Assembly: GCF_016808335.1 (NCBI RefSeq)
Contig: NC_053149.1
Location: 41,122,118 to 41,186,117 of the forward strand
DNA: 64,000 bases
Direction: 5' to 3'
Origin: Panicum virgatum
Taxonomy: Eukaryota > Streptophyta > Magnoliopsida > Poales > Poaceae
This document shows, in pieces, positions 1 to 11,416 of the stretch; position 1 is the first letter of the stretch, and each line of letters begins with the position of its first letter. The notes below the pieces were generated by a model. That model was given only the letters and a program-made list of their open reading frames with translations, had not been told where the DNA came from and searched no databases. Made by a program: the position numbers and the translations under genes.

Positions 1-2505
1 TACACCCCAGGTGAGCACCAGCACGATGTCCTCTATGTGTTGTGCTAGATATCGTAGCCCGTGATCCGCATCCGAGCCCAGAACACCGCACGCCGGCGTC
101 TCACTGCCGTACCCACTACGGATCCCCCATGGCGGACCTCACCGCAGCACAACACAGCCCCATGCGACCCTTGTTCGGGTTCGCGTTAGCACCGTGCACG
201 AGCACATACACATTGCACTCGGATCCCAGCACCAGAACGGCGCGAACACCGCACGCCGGTGAACCCCCGCCACAAAGAGCCGCCGCCGCAGTCGCGCTCG
301 GCGTTCAGATCCCCGCCGAGCCCCACACTTGGCCAAGGGGGACTAAGCATGTCACGTAGTCCCTTCCTGACCCAAACCCCGCTCGAATAAACCCCGGGAA
401 GGTCGAGTTCCGCCAATAGCGGCGAAGCCCCACCGCGGAACGCTTGTTCCGGCGAGCCGCGCCGCCGCCCCGCGCGCCCAGCCTGCTCTGGCCACCCGAT
501 CCGCAGTCTACGGCCGAGATTAAATCGGTGTACCGCTGTGCCCAGAACCGCCATATCCAGATCCGACTGCCCTCTTCCTTAGATACCGGTTCGGCCTGGC
601 CTTTTTGCTAAAGAGCCCTCACACTTTTACAGAATTAACCCGCGGTCCTAACCAGTGTAAAAGTAATTACATCCAGGCCCAGTTTTTTACGCTTAGACCC
701 CCGAACTTCTTGAAAATGGAACCCACAGTCCACCAAGCCATTGCCCTTGGTCTTTTTGCACGCTACCCCCTGTGTCTACCCTTTAATTATATATAGGTCC
801 CTGGTTTTTGCAGAAAATCCCTGGAAACTCAGTTTCTTTTGTAGAAAAGCCCCTAGACCTTGTTTTAAGCATAGATTTCACGTTCTGGCTCCATTTTAGG
901 TGTTCTTTATGTTCATGCGATCATGGTAATGCGTAGAATAGTTCTAGCTTTGTTTTGTTGGCTGTTTTTATGTATTGTTGTACTGTTTCTTAGTGTTTGC
1001 TCTTGTTTGTATGTATGTGTTTGTGCTGGACTTGTTTTTGGCCATGTGTTCGTGAGTAGACGTTGATCCTTCGGAGGAGTACAAGTACCCGGAGCAGACA
1101 CCATCTTCAGAGCAGTTTGAGCAGCAGGAGAACTTTGAGGAAGGCAAGTATAACATGAACCACACCTATCACCTTTAAATACATTTTCATACTGCATTTT
1201 AATATTGTATGCTTATAAGGACTTTCCTAGTCACTTTATATCCTTTATATATGTACCTTGGGTTGCATTTTGTTTAGTTGTGCTAGGTGTCGCGCTATAA
1301 CACACTGGGTCCTTTTTAATTAATTTGAATATTGGTATATGCAACTTAATTTGATTAGTGGCCCTCTGTGATCTGTGCTTGAGTGGCTCACGTCCCGTTA
1401 AAAATTGTTTTTTGTTAGAAACATGGTTTAGGGGGCCAGCACGGTGCTTAGTGCTGGGTTGGCCACTCTCCATAAGGACCGGTTCATAGAGCGACAACCT
1501 GGGACAACAGCGCTACCACAAGACTGGAATGGGATGGTCTTGGTGTAATAATTAGGTCTTTTTGGTTTGGAGTAACTTACCTGTGGGGCAGGGGAGGTAA
1601 GCTTCTATGGCCCTCGTACTGAGTGGCCTCGTCTGTGCTTCTGTGTCTTGACGCCCACTAGACCTGCTCCATAGTCGCCGATCCACCCTCGCGGTTACTC
1701 CTTACCAATGAGATTCTTTGTAAAGGCCTCGTAGTGAGTTTGCTAGTCTTCTCACCTATGGAAGTGTGATGAACAACTAGCATAGCTCACGACTTGTGGG
1801 TAAAGATGTGCAACCTCTACAGAGTGTAAAACTGGTATACTAGCCGTGCTCACGGTCATGAGCAGCCCAGATCCTCCTTTTGATTAGTGGGGTTATCTTC
1901 CTTTGATTAGGGGGGTTTCCCCGGGTGGCTTGGTTTGGTTTGGTTCTTAGTAGTTCATAAATAATTTGATTAATTACTATGTAACTGGGTTTATGGTAAT
2001 TCACCAACTTGTAGTAATTAGCTTTAATAAAACTTTGCCAAGACTTAAAAGCTAATGCAGTTGAGTCAGCCAACCTTAGAGCCTCATAGTTTGTGTTATA
2101 CTTGTAGAGTACGAGTTGTGTACTCACCCTTGCCTCCTCTACACTTTTTTTCCTCTTGTTCTTTTGGGGATACTCTACTGCTGCTTAGTTCCTGCCGACG
2201 CGAGGGAGTTCTCCCATAGCTACCAGGAGTACGAGGACTTCGAGGTGTTCGTCTCCCAGTCGACGTCCCTGTGGCGCCCTGCTCAGCTTCCGACGAGAGT
2301 TATCGTATATGTTTTACGCTTCCGCATACTCTGTATCAGACATTTTGTCATTATTGTAATAAATAACATTCGTACTCGCTTTATTATATCTGTTTACGTG
2401 ATATATGCTGTGATATACTGTTCTTTCTGTTGTATATACGTGTGACTTGATCCTGGCACGTATATGATTGCTCGGTTTATGTCCTTTTATAAACCGGGTG
2501 TTACA
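1..2505 (+). mobile_element. Partial long LTR of a Tekay/Del-type element (LTR-A)
   Basis: The right edge ends in GGGTGTTACA at 2505, preceded by a stretch (about 2380-2505) that is nearly the same as the end of the LTR at 37214-40456 and the reverse complement of the starts of the LTRs at 33527, 43202 and 51504. Homology to 38586-40456 is clear from about 600 onward. The first 600 bases are GC-rich like the middle of those LTRs but diverged, so the left end (TG) lies outside the window. I cannot tell a solo LTR from the 3' LTR of a larger element. It appears to sit in the 3' part of Athila-1. Confidence 0.8.
1060..2235 (+). other. LTR-embedded two-segment reading frame, copy A
   Basis: Segment one (1060-1143, 84 nt) follows a TAG acceptor-like site and reads VDPSEEYKYPEQ and so on to FEE, ending at AAG/GCAAGT, a GC-type donor consensus. 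Segment two starts at 2189 after a pyrimidine-rich tract and TTAG, and reads VPADAREF..YQEYEDF in the phase set by segment one. In this copy the usual TAG stop after EDF has become GAG, so the frame runs on. Splicing is inferred; no start codon is resolved. Confidence 0.4.
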
Positions 2506-3423
2506 GCACCGAACCTGGCGGAAGATCTGTTCCGGTCTGATCCAATGGAGGGATGAGTACCTTCCCCCTGCCGACCTTTGCCCCGGACACATGATGGCGT
2601 GGAGGACTGGGGCTTACGGGAGAGTACTCTGGGGAGTTCGTGGACATGTCCTGCTACACCATTTGGAGTGCAACGACTTGCGGGACACGTGCCCCTCTCG
2701 ACGACGTTCCCGCTCGCTTCATCACAACCTTGCTAGGGGAAAGAACCCCTATTGTAGGTCGTGTCGGACTACGCGTGCGAGAGCGCACGAGGGCCCATGA
2801 CACCGGGCCTTGGACAGAACTTTCCACCGAGCCGGGAGACAGGCGGCCTCGGGGTGAGGCCGCCGGCCTGGGGCTGGCGCCCCTGGCCAGCCGACGGTGA
2901 TGGCGAGAAGGCGGCGATCTCCACCAGTTCTAGGATCCTGACGCTGCTCGACGAAGCCCGGGTTTGGTTGGACTTGGAGGGTGCCTTAGGAGTGGGTGTG
3001 CCCATGGCTTCGGATTTGGGAGTCTTAGGGGAAAATTGCGAGGCCATGGTGGTGATCTCGGAGAAAGGGATGAAACTCGGAATGAGATCTAGTGAAAGGC
3101 TGTGAACTGAGTAAGAGAAGGGAGCCTTTCGGTTTAAATCAACTCATCGAGCTCCGAACTCCCAGGATCAGAACGTTTGAGCTGCGATGAACGTTGCACG
3201 AAAAGATGAGGCCGAACGGCCCCTAAGCCAGGCCAGCCGACATAGGGTAGGCTGGCCGGCCCCACCTTGTCAGGTGTGGGCTTCGGTCTTCTGGAAGCTC
3301 CTCCTGATCCTTTCCTTTCTAGGGTATTTTGGTTTTTTGGTCCAAAAAAGGGAAGAAAGAAATAGAAAAAAAGATCTGGCCTAAGATAGGGCACGTTTTA
3401 GGTATGACGATGACCGTAAATGA
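2506..3423 (-). other. Probable 3' non-coding part of Athila-1
   Basis: This stretch lies between the pol stop of Athila-1 (3424-3426) and the LTR ending at 2505. Plus-strand reading frames here (for example 2761-3105) have no recognisable domain. The minus strand shows a pyrimidine-rich run near 3330-3375 and a GGCCGGCC-type palindrome cluster near 3212-3275, like those in the Athila LTRs. I see no gene. Assignment to Athila-1 is by position only; the element's 3' LTR is not in the window. Confidence 0.4.
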
Positions 3424-5937
3424 TTATTCCATCTCGGAAATCTCGTAGACATCTACTTCTTCGAGCTCGGGAATTTCGGGCTCGAGGAATATTTTCAATC
3501 TCTGGCCATTGGCCTTGAAAACATTCCCGTCATCGTCCTGGAGGGTTATAGTGCCTTGGTCAGCGGCGTTAAGCACTAAGAAGGGGCCTTCCCACTTGCT
3601 TCAAAGTTTACCATGACCAAACAAACGAACATGGGAGTTGAAAAGGAGTACCTTATCTCCTGCTTTGAACTATTTGATCTTGATACGCTTATCATACCAT
3701 CTTTTTGTTCATTCTTTGTAGAGTTTAGAGCTGTGGTAGGCCTTCTCCCTCCATTCATCCAATTCAGCCAGTTGGATTTGGCATTTTGTAAGCTGTTCGA
3801 TAAGCCCAAAGTGCCTCGGGTAGTTTGTTTTTCCAACCCTTCCCCATGGCATTGACCGTCTTCTGCAAGATGTTCTTGATTTGCTTGTTGGACGTCTCTG
3901 CCTGACCACTTGTTTGGGGATGGTATGGTGTTGCAACCCAGTGGTCTACTCCTAACTTGCTGAGGCACTTCTTGAAGGTTCTGTCGATGAAGTGTGAGCC
4001 TCCATCGCTGATCACGACTCTTGGAACTCCAAAGTGAGGAAATATGATTTCCTGGAATATTTTCTTGGAGCTCCTAGAATCGGCCGCAACACAAGGAAGT
4101 GCTTTGACCCATTTGGACACTAGTCCACTGCCACCAAGATGTATTCGCATTGTTCCGACATTGGGAAAGGACCCATGAAGTCGACTCCCCAAATGTCGAA
4201 GATATCCACTTGAAGACTGCTCTTTAGTGGCATTGCGATATTCCCGTATTTTTGGCATCTTGGGCAACACCGCACGAATTCTTTCGTGTCTCCATACATG
4301 TTTGGCCAAAAGAATCCACTCTGCCAAACTTTTGTATGGGTTCGGAAGGCTCCGTAATGTCCTCCATAGGGTAAGGAGTGACAACGCTCTAGAATCTTGC
4401 GGGTCTCACATAACGGGATACAACGGCGGAGTAAACCATCAGCGCAGACTTTGAACAGATATGGGTCATCCCATAAATGGAATTTGCTAAGGTGTATCAG
4501 TTTCTTATTGTCTTCTCCTGGGGTACATATCTAGTCACCATAAAATTCACCAAGTTTGCGTACCATGGACTGGATGAGGTGACCTTCAGGAGAGTGTCAT
4601 CTCTCAAGTAATCATTGATCGGGAGATCCGATCCTTGTACTTGCATCCTTGAGAGATGGTCTGCCACATAATTATCTGCTCCCTTCTTATCTCTTATTTC
4701 CAGATCAAATTCTTGTAGGAGCAGAATCCAATGGATGAGTCGTGGCTTGGCATCCTTTTTGGTTAGGAGGTACTTCAGTGCTGCGTGGTCCGTATACACA
4801 ATCACCTTTGCACCAACCAAGTAGGATCTGAACTTATCCATGGCGAATACTACCACTAGGAGTTCCTTCTCCGTTGTGGCGTAGTTGAGTTGTGGTCCGG
4901 TCAATGTCTTACTTGCGTAGGATATGGCATAATGTTACTTATCCCTACATTGACCAAGCACTGCGCCTACGGCGTAGTCACTTGCATCGCACATGATCTC
5001 GAAAGGAAGTTTCCAGTCGGGGGGTTGTATGATGGGTGCGGATACGAGTGCCTTCTTGAGGGTATAGACGGGCACGAGGCATTCCTCGTCGAAGTTGAAC
5101 GAGGCATCTTTTGCCAGCAGGTTTGTCAAGGGTCTAGCTATATGGGAGAATTCCTTAATGAACCTCCTGTAGAAACCAGCATGACCCAAGAAACTCCTGA
5201 CTCCCTTGACATTTGTCAGGGGTGGCAACTATTCGATAACATCGATCTTTGCCCGATCCACTTCTATCCCTCACTCAGACACTCTATGTCTGAGAACAAT
5301 TCCCTCTCTGACCATAAAGTGACACTTTTCCCAGTTGAGCACTAGGTGTGTCTCTTGGCACCTCTTGAGAACCTTTTCCAAATTCTCAAGGCATTGATCG
5401 AAGTATTTGCCATAGACGGAGAAGTCGTCCATGAACACTTCCATGATGTGCTCAATCAGGTCTGAGAAGATTGCATCATGCACCTTTGGAATGACGCTGG
5501 TGCGTTGCATATACCGAAGGACATTCGCCGATAGGCGAACGTACCATAGGGGCAGGTGAAGGTAGTCTTGCTCTGGTCATCGGGATGGATAGGGATCTGA
5601 TGATAACCAGAGTATCCATCGAGGTAGCAAAAGTATGAGTACTTTGCAAACTGTTCAAGCATCTCATTGATGAAGGGAAGGGGGAGTGATCTTTCCGGGT
5701 AGCCTTGTTAAGCATCCGGTAATCGATACACATTCTCCATCCGGTTACTGTCCGCTGAGGTATGAGCTCGTTTCTCTCATTTTGGACTACCGTCATGCCT
5801 CCCTTCTTCGGGACCACTTGAACTGGGCTGACCCACTCACTATCTTGCATGGGGTATATGATGCCCACATGCAGTAGCTTAAGTACTTCTTTCTTGACTA
5901 CCTCCCTCATTGCATCGTTAAGCCACCGTTGATGTTC
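3424..5937 (-). pseudogene. Athila-1 pol remnant (RT, RNase H, integrase)
   Basis: Minus-strand fragments in order are: RT N-terminus (5910-5476) with VVPKKGG and WRMCIDYRMLN; RT palm (5662-5456) with DGYSGYHQIPIHP; the active-site block MEVFMDDFSVYG (5510-5271); RT thumb and RNase H start (5228-4935) with LPFEIMCDASDYAVGA; RNase H rest (4904-4497) with [11 protein letters not shown]; and integrase (about 4384-3764) with ISDGGSHF and YHPQTSGQAE. The GPY/F-like tail KWEGPFLVLN lies near 3580 and the reading frame stops at 3424-3426. The protein would process, copy and integrate the element. Several frameshifts and at least one in-frame stop (near 4937) separate the blocks, so it is a pseudogene. 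The order RT, RNase H, integrase is the Ty3/gypsy order. Confidence 0.8.
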
Positions 5938-7768
5938 TCATGACGGTTTATGTTCCGGCTCCATTGGAATGCAATGGGTGCATTGATTGGGGCTGATCCC
6001 CTTCAAGTCTTGGAGAGAATATCCGATGACGGACCGATATTTCTCTAAGACTACAATGAGCCACCGAGTTTCACTCTCTAAAAGCTTATCGCTGATAACA
6101 ACTGGCATGGCTCTGTTGTCGTGGAGGAATGCATACTTCAAACCAGGTGGCAACGGCTTCAGCTCAGGTAGAGAAGGTTGCGGGATCTCCTCTCCGTCGA
6201 GCTTACTTTTGCCGTCCGGATCTGTTTTCTGGGTGAAGTGTGAGACATCTTCCTCAAAAATGGGCTGAGTTTGCTCTTCTTGGCTGATGTTCACTGTGTC
6301 CTCAAATGGGTCTTGCTCCGGTCTAGCCTCAGCAATGGTTTTGCATGAACGAAATAGACTGACCGGGACTTTTTCTTTGCCAACCTTGACCTCGAGAGTT
6401 GCTCGGTCTCCATTTGGGTTGACAAGGGGCTCTATTGGCTGACCAATTAAGACAAACTCTTCACCTTCCGGGACATCGAAGATGTGGAAGTCCAGGAAAT
6501 CCTTGTTGCGTCCCATCTTAAGGGACAACATGGAGAATTCCCTTACTTTCCACGATCTGGCCGTCGATCCACTTCAGGTGCTTACACGAGAAGGTCAGGG
6601 GCTCAGATGAAACGTGGTCTGCCAAGGTTTTGGACATCACGTTCACCCCGACCTTCGGGTCGTAAAAAGTTTTTTGTGGTTCAGCATCCCCAATAGTGTA
6701 GAGGAGCACTCTAGGATTGCAGTAGATCTGAACGATGCTACTGCTGGCCTCGGATTCCTCTGTCTATTCCTTACTTATCATCGCAGAAAGACCCTTTATC
6801 TACGATGAAGCTTTGGGAATGAACGCCTCAAATCTTGAGCAAATACACTTATGTTCCTTCGGCATGCTTGCAACATTACCGAGTTCCAAGTACTCTTCCT
6901 CTATGAAGAGATCGGGTATGAACATAGGCATGTCTTCAATGAGGGGCTCATGATCTGGGGACTTTGGTGGTTCGGTTATTTCCTCTATGTATGGTGGAGG
7001 TGGAGAGGATGTGGCTGAAAGGATTTGAAGCTGCTGTGTCTCGTTGGGCTGCTCTATCGGCTCTGGTGGATCGTCATAGATACCGGTGTAATCAGTGCTA
7101 TTCAGAACTTTCTCTAGGAGAGTTCTGACTTCAGCCACTGTCTTGTACATGACGGATCCTTCGGAAGCCACATTCATGAAATGTGCATTTTCCGATTTAA
7201 GGCCATAGAAGAAGTGTTGCGTAAGTATTTCCTCCGGCATTTGATGTGGTGGCCCGGAGTCTACTAAATGCATGAATCTAGCCCAGGCTACTCCAAGTGA
7301 TTCATCACCTTGCTCGAATGATAGCAGCTGCTTCCGATGGGGAAGCACTTTGGAGATAGGATAGAAGAACAAGCAAAATTCACCCTTCAACTGTATCCAA
7401 TCTCCTCCGACTCTCCTTGTCATCCAGTTGTACCAAATCTTGGCTTCCCCCATCAGAGAGAATGGGAATAGCTTCCACCGTAAGGTGTTTTGGGTCATAC
7501 AGGGTATAATTAGAAGAGAACAATTCTCTTCAAAGATTTGCAAGTGAGCATAGGGACATTCGTCCTTTTTACCAGCGAAGGAATGTGCGCGAACCATGGC
7601 TACGAGACTGGGACGGATCTCGTAACCATCGGATAGAATGGGGGTGACAGGATGGTGGCAGTTCCAAATACTCGCGAGATGGAACTGCCGGATAACTAGG
7701 AGAAAACTCCATGTGGATGGATGGAAAATCGTACGGCTGATTAGCTCTAAATCTAGTGTTGCTACTGT
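5938..7768 (-). pseudogene. Athila-1 gag and protease-region remnant
   Basis: The longest open part (7597-6800, 265 codons) shows an Athila-like capsid: FPFSLMGEAKIWYNWM, then FFYPISKVLPHRKQLLSF and GLKSENAHFMN. The same protein is seen in the second Athila copy at 55765-57053, where the frame is cleaner. Downstream fragments (6709-6518 and 6531-5938) continue with LKWIDGQIVESKG and DFHIFDVPEGEEFVLIG, the linker or protease-like region before RT. Gag would form the virus-like particle. Frameshifts near 6800 and 6520 break it. The start codon is uncertain because the frame is open into the primer binding site. Confidence 0.7.
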
Positions 7769-7786
7769 TCCCCGGCAACGGCGCCA
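7769..7786 (-). promoter_or_regulatory. Athila-1 primer binding site (tRNA-Asp type)
   Basis: Eighteen bases, read on the minus strand as TGGCGCCGTTGCCGGGGA, lie 7 bp downstream of the 5' LTR. They are complementary to the 3' end of plant tRNA-Asp including CCA. This is the usual primer of the Athila lineage and fixes the element's orientation as minus. Confidence 0.85.
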
Positions 7787-7793
7787 GAAAGTT

Positions 7794-9264
7794 TGTTGGC
7801 ACTCCTTAGCCTAACGAATTACTCCGCAAGCGCACAGAGACTGATTGTAGCTTTCACCAGTGAGTACACCTGGGATATTGAATCCAAGGAACGGTAAAGC
7901 TTCGACCAAACTTAGAGATCTTCAACCGGACACAACCAGCGAGAAGAAGATAAAGGGAAGAGGGCCTAACTCTAGATAACCTACTATCCTAACTAGTTGA
8001 CAAGTTAACTACCGACTTGATCTACTTCGGCGGCTGGAAGAGGAAGGACTTTAGAAAGGGATGAGAGGGGAGTCCAACGGCAACCTGCAACTACTGCTAT
8101 GAAAACACCCAAATGTGGTGGACTACAAAGAACGGATAGGGTTGTCACCACCTACCGACTACCACAATGGTTCCGTGGGGTGGAACACAACCTGAGATAA
8201 CTACCAAGCCTGGGCACCACGCCCACAGCTCTTGAGCTACTTGCTCCTACCGTGTACTTAGATAGAAAGCAACCTCAAATAAGCAAAACTTGCTACTTAC
8301 GTAGACTTAGGATCCCGCAGATCAAAGTAAGTACTTATATAAGTAACTAAGACAGAAAGTAAAGCTAGCGAGAAACTGAAGTCGAGACAAGGAACTTACT
8401 CAAGTATATTCCTCCGAGGTGGATACAAAAGTGGAGTAAGACCGAGAGAACTGGAGTCCGCTCCTTTCAACTCGGCTTTCACCAGAGCTCTCACCTCACT
8501 TTATTCCTACTCAACACAAGAGTGTAACAAGAGACTCTCTTCTCTATGGATGGATGTGTGTTACAAGAGGGGTGTGGTTCTCTATTTATACTACTCTATG
8601 GTCGGTACTGGGCTGTGCGTCCATTCTACACAGGTAAGTTAGTTATGCATGTCTTTCACGCCAAGGGGGAGCTTCAGAGGCCGCCAGGTGGGGCTGGCCG
8701 GCATCCCTTAGGCCGGCCTACCTGGGGATGTGGCCACCTGGCCACCGCCTTTGTGTGGACGCTTTGGATCTTCTCTTGGAGTCGGTGAAAGTTGCGTAGC
8801 TCCAACGGTGATAGTTAGAGGCCAGCCGGCCTCTCCTAGGCCGACCGGCCTGGCTCTGGCTTCTGTTGCTTTGGCACATTACTCTTAAGGCCCATATTGC
8901 TTCTCAAATTGAGTAGGGTTCTGAATCTTCGTGTTGTCGTTGGATTTGGGCTCAACTCCACTTGGTTCAAGCCTTTCGGCCTTGACTTGTGAAATTTGCC
9001 TAAACCACATTGGTGTGACTTGATCTTGGGCTCAAGCCACCCTCCATGAAGTTGCACCACAAAATGTTGCAGGGGTAGGCCGGCCAGCCGGCCTGGGGTT
9101 CTCCCCGTTTTGGCTCATTTTTGTATATGTTGCTCCTGGATTCAAATACTCACCAAAACTTATGGAATTTGTTAATGTTAGTGAAAATTATAACAATATA
9201 GTTCTAAAAGCATGAAATCCGAAGGAATGTTGGCGGTAAAAATCATCAAAATTGACCGCCAACA
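7794..9264 (-). repeat. 5' LTR of Athila-1 (1471 bp)
   Basis: On the plus strand it runs from TGTTGGCACTCC to ACCGCCAACA. The same sequence recurs at 57079-58568 (1490 bp) and as a 466-bp piece at 55299-55764. It carries three clusters of GGCCGGCC-like palindromes (about 8675-8725, 8818-8855, 9075-9100). A minus-strand TATA box lies at 8583-8590. The edge toward Tat-A is at 9264. Confidence 0.85.
8583..8590 (-). promoter_or_regulatory. TATA box in Athila-1 LTR
   Basis: TATAAATA on the minus strand. The equivalent site in the second Athila LTR is at 57874-57881, so the position is conserved between copies. It is the likely core promoter. Confidence 0.5.
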
Positions 9265-10096
9265 ACGGCATCGGCGCCATAGACGAGGAAGAACGGGGTA
9301 AAGCCCGTGGCTCTGCTCGGGGTCATTCTGAGGCTCCAGATAACCGAGGGTAGCTCCGTGAGCCACCTCCGGCCAAACTTGTTCAACTTGTTGAAGATTC
9401 TTGGCTTGAGGCCTTGTAGGATCATGCCATTGGCGTGCTCCACTTGGCCATTCGTCTATGGATGCGCCATAGCCGACCAATCCACACGTATGTGGTAGTC
9501 GTCGCAGAACGCCAAGAACTTCTTGCCTGTGAACTGGGTGCCGTTGTCGGTGATGATCGAGTTCGAAACCCCGAACCTGAAAACTATGTCGGTGAAGAAC
9601 AGAACGGCTTGCTCAGACTTGATCTTGCCAATGGGTCGAGCCTCGATCCACTTGGAGAACTTATCGATTGCCACCAACAAGTGGGTGAAGCCCCCGGGCG
9701 CCTTCTGCAAGGGCCCGACAAGGTCCAGCCCCCACACAGCGAATGACCATGTGATGGGGATGGTTTGCAGAGCGTGAGCCGGGAGGTGTGTCTTTCGGGC
9801 GTAGAACTGGCAGCCCTAGCAGGTCCGCACGACATCCGTGGCGTCGGCGACTGCCGTGGGCCAGTAGAATCCTTGCCGAAACGCGTTGCCCACGAGGGTT
9901 CGTGGGGCGGCGTAGTGACCACAGATTCCGGCATGGATGTCCTAGATCAGCTCCTTGCCCTCAAGGATGGGGATGCAACGTTGCAAAACACCCGAGGGAC
10001 TGCGCCTGTACAGCTCGTTGTCGATCAAGACAAAGGACTTGGCTCGCCTGGCAATGCACCGCGCCTGAGCGCGGTCCGAGGGTAGGACCCGTCGGA
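9265..10096 (-). pseudogene. Tat-A integrase remnant
   Basis: The core (9737-9456) has WGLDLVGPL, FSKWIEARPIG and IITDNGTQFTGKKF, giving the first two Asp of the DDE triad. Just beyond it the usual HPQTNGQ reads HP-stop-TNGQ: a CAG codon has become TAG at 9456-9458, and QVEHANG with the catalytic Glu follows. Frameshifts occur on both sides. The frame ends in PFFLVYGADAV where Athila-1 inserted. Integrase would join the DNA copy to the host genome. This copy is dead. Confidence 0.75.
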
Positions 10097-10884
10097 TCAT
10101 CCAGTCGAGATACTCCACGCCTTATCGATCTCCATTGCTTCAGCCTCGTCCGCTGAGGAGATCTCAGCTTCAGTGTCCATGGCCTCGAACTCCTCCCCCG
10201 AGGGGTCTTCGGTCGATGGCTCGACGGTCGCAGCCCCCGAGGGGTTGGGTGCTTCTCCGATGGCTTCTGCAGGGTTCTTGAAGTCGACGGATGGCTTGGT
10301 GAGGTCGCGGGCGAAGACATTCGGGGGAACGGTGGTCCACGCAGACGCAATCTTGGTCAATTCGTCCGCTTCCTTGTTGTACTTGCGCGCGATGTGGTTG
10401 AGCTCGAGCCCGTCGAACTTGTCTTCGAGCCGACATACTGCGTTGCAGTACGTCTCCATCTTCTCGTTGTGGCAGCTGGCCTCCTTCATCACTTGGTCAA
10501 TTATGAATTGAGAGTCTCCCTGGATGTCGAGGCGCTTGATGCCGAGCTCGATGGCGATGCGGAGGCCACTGAGGAGGGCCTCGTACTCCGCCATGTTGTT
10601 GGATGCCGGGAAGTGCAAGCGTACCACGTAGCGCATGTGTTCTCCGAGGGGTGAGGCAAAGAGAAGGCCTGTGCCTACTCCGGTCTTCATCACCGACCCG
10701 TCGAAGTACATGAGACAGCATTCTGCTTGAATTTGGGGTGGGGGCAGCTGAGTGTCAGTCCACTCAGCAATGAAGTCTGCCAAGATCTGGGATTTGACTG
10801 CCTTGCGAGGTGTGTAGGTGAGTGTCTCTCCCATCAGCTCCACTGACCACTTGGCTATCCTATCCGTAACTTCCCGGTTGTGGA
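10097..10884 (-). pseudogene. Tat-A RNase H (second, Tat-type) segment
   Basis: This open 263-codon stretch contains ILADFIAEWT, then CLMYFDGSVMKTGVG, NNMAEYEALLSGL and LDIQGDSQFIIDQV. It shows the D-E-D acidic residues of an archaeal-type RNase H, the second RNase H that marks the Tat lineage. The N-terminal side joins the sequence at 12453 (GEIV) across the inserted solo LTR; the joint codes GEIV then HNREVTDRIAKW. The domain looks catalytically complete, but the flanking RT and integrase are broken. Confidence 0.8.
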
Positions 10885-11356
10885 CTATCTGTTGACGCTC
10901 ACTAACGACCAATTCCAGGCGTCAAGTTGATCAGAAAATCATGAGAGTTTGCATTTCTTACACACATTCTTATCCAATAAAGTCCCCAAACTACACTTCA
11001 CCTTTTAAAATATGCAAGTTGTGTTTTCAAGCTAATATGCAGGATACAAGCACACTTTGGCCCGACACAAAATCGCAAAAATTATCAGAGCACCGATTCA
11101 GGCTCAGATGGACCAAAAGTGATGCAAGAACCCAATTCAAACGAGTCAAGACAGACCAACCCTAACGTGCATCAGACAAGGAGGCCCAACACAGCCTGCT
11201 AGAAGAAGTTGGGGCGGTTGGCGGCCCGGGCAGGCCGACCGACCTACTTGGTCGGCCGACCAGGCCCGTGGGCCCCACCGCCTCAGCCAGGGCACGTGGC
11301 GCCTCCTCGTTGGTCCCCTATGTCGGTTGTGCAGGCTTCATCCTGTGGCTCCCTGC

Positions 11357-11364
11357 TATAAATA
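11357..11364 (+). promoter_or_regulatory. TATA box in solo LTR
   Basis: TATAAATA, about 470 bp from the LTR start and just before a CA-rich leader. It is the likely core promoter of the former element. Confidence 0.45.
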
Positions 11365-11384
11365 CAAGGGGGGTGGAGAATAGG

Positions 11385-11385
11385 A

Positions 11386-11412
<27 letters not shown>
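11385..11412. repeat. (AC)14 microsatellite
   Basis: Fourteen uninterrupted AC units, followed by imperfect CACTCACC-type sequence, inside the solo LTR about 20 bp after its TATA box. Confidence 0.9.

Positions 11413-11416
<4 letters not shown>

Larger units (their letters stand above)
2506..9264 (-). mobile_element. Athila-like Ty3/gypsy element (Athila-1), incomplete
   Basis: In sense (minus) order the element has a 5' LTR (7794-9264), a primer binding site matching the 3' end of tRNA-Asp, a gag region, and a pol with protease-like, RT, RNase H and integrase parts ending at 3424. The RT carries the Athila-style motif FMDDFSVYG and the phrase FGICNAPASFQRCMM. The 3' LTR is not found; the left side is interrupted by LTR-A. 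It inserted into the integrase of Tat-A: the right flank is ACGGC at 9265-9269, and the matching copy would be left of the window. Coding parts are broken by frameshifts, so this copy is defective. Confidence 0.8.

Noticed and set aside
2468..3105. Three overlapping plus-strand frames after LTR-A
   Set aside because: No domain, mutual overlap in all frames, and position in the probable Athila 3' region; not called as genes.
2506..3423. Envelope-like gene of Athila
   Set aside because: No transmembrane segments or long minus-strand frame; only 0.9 kb is present and it looks non-coding.
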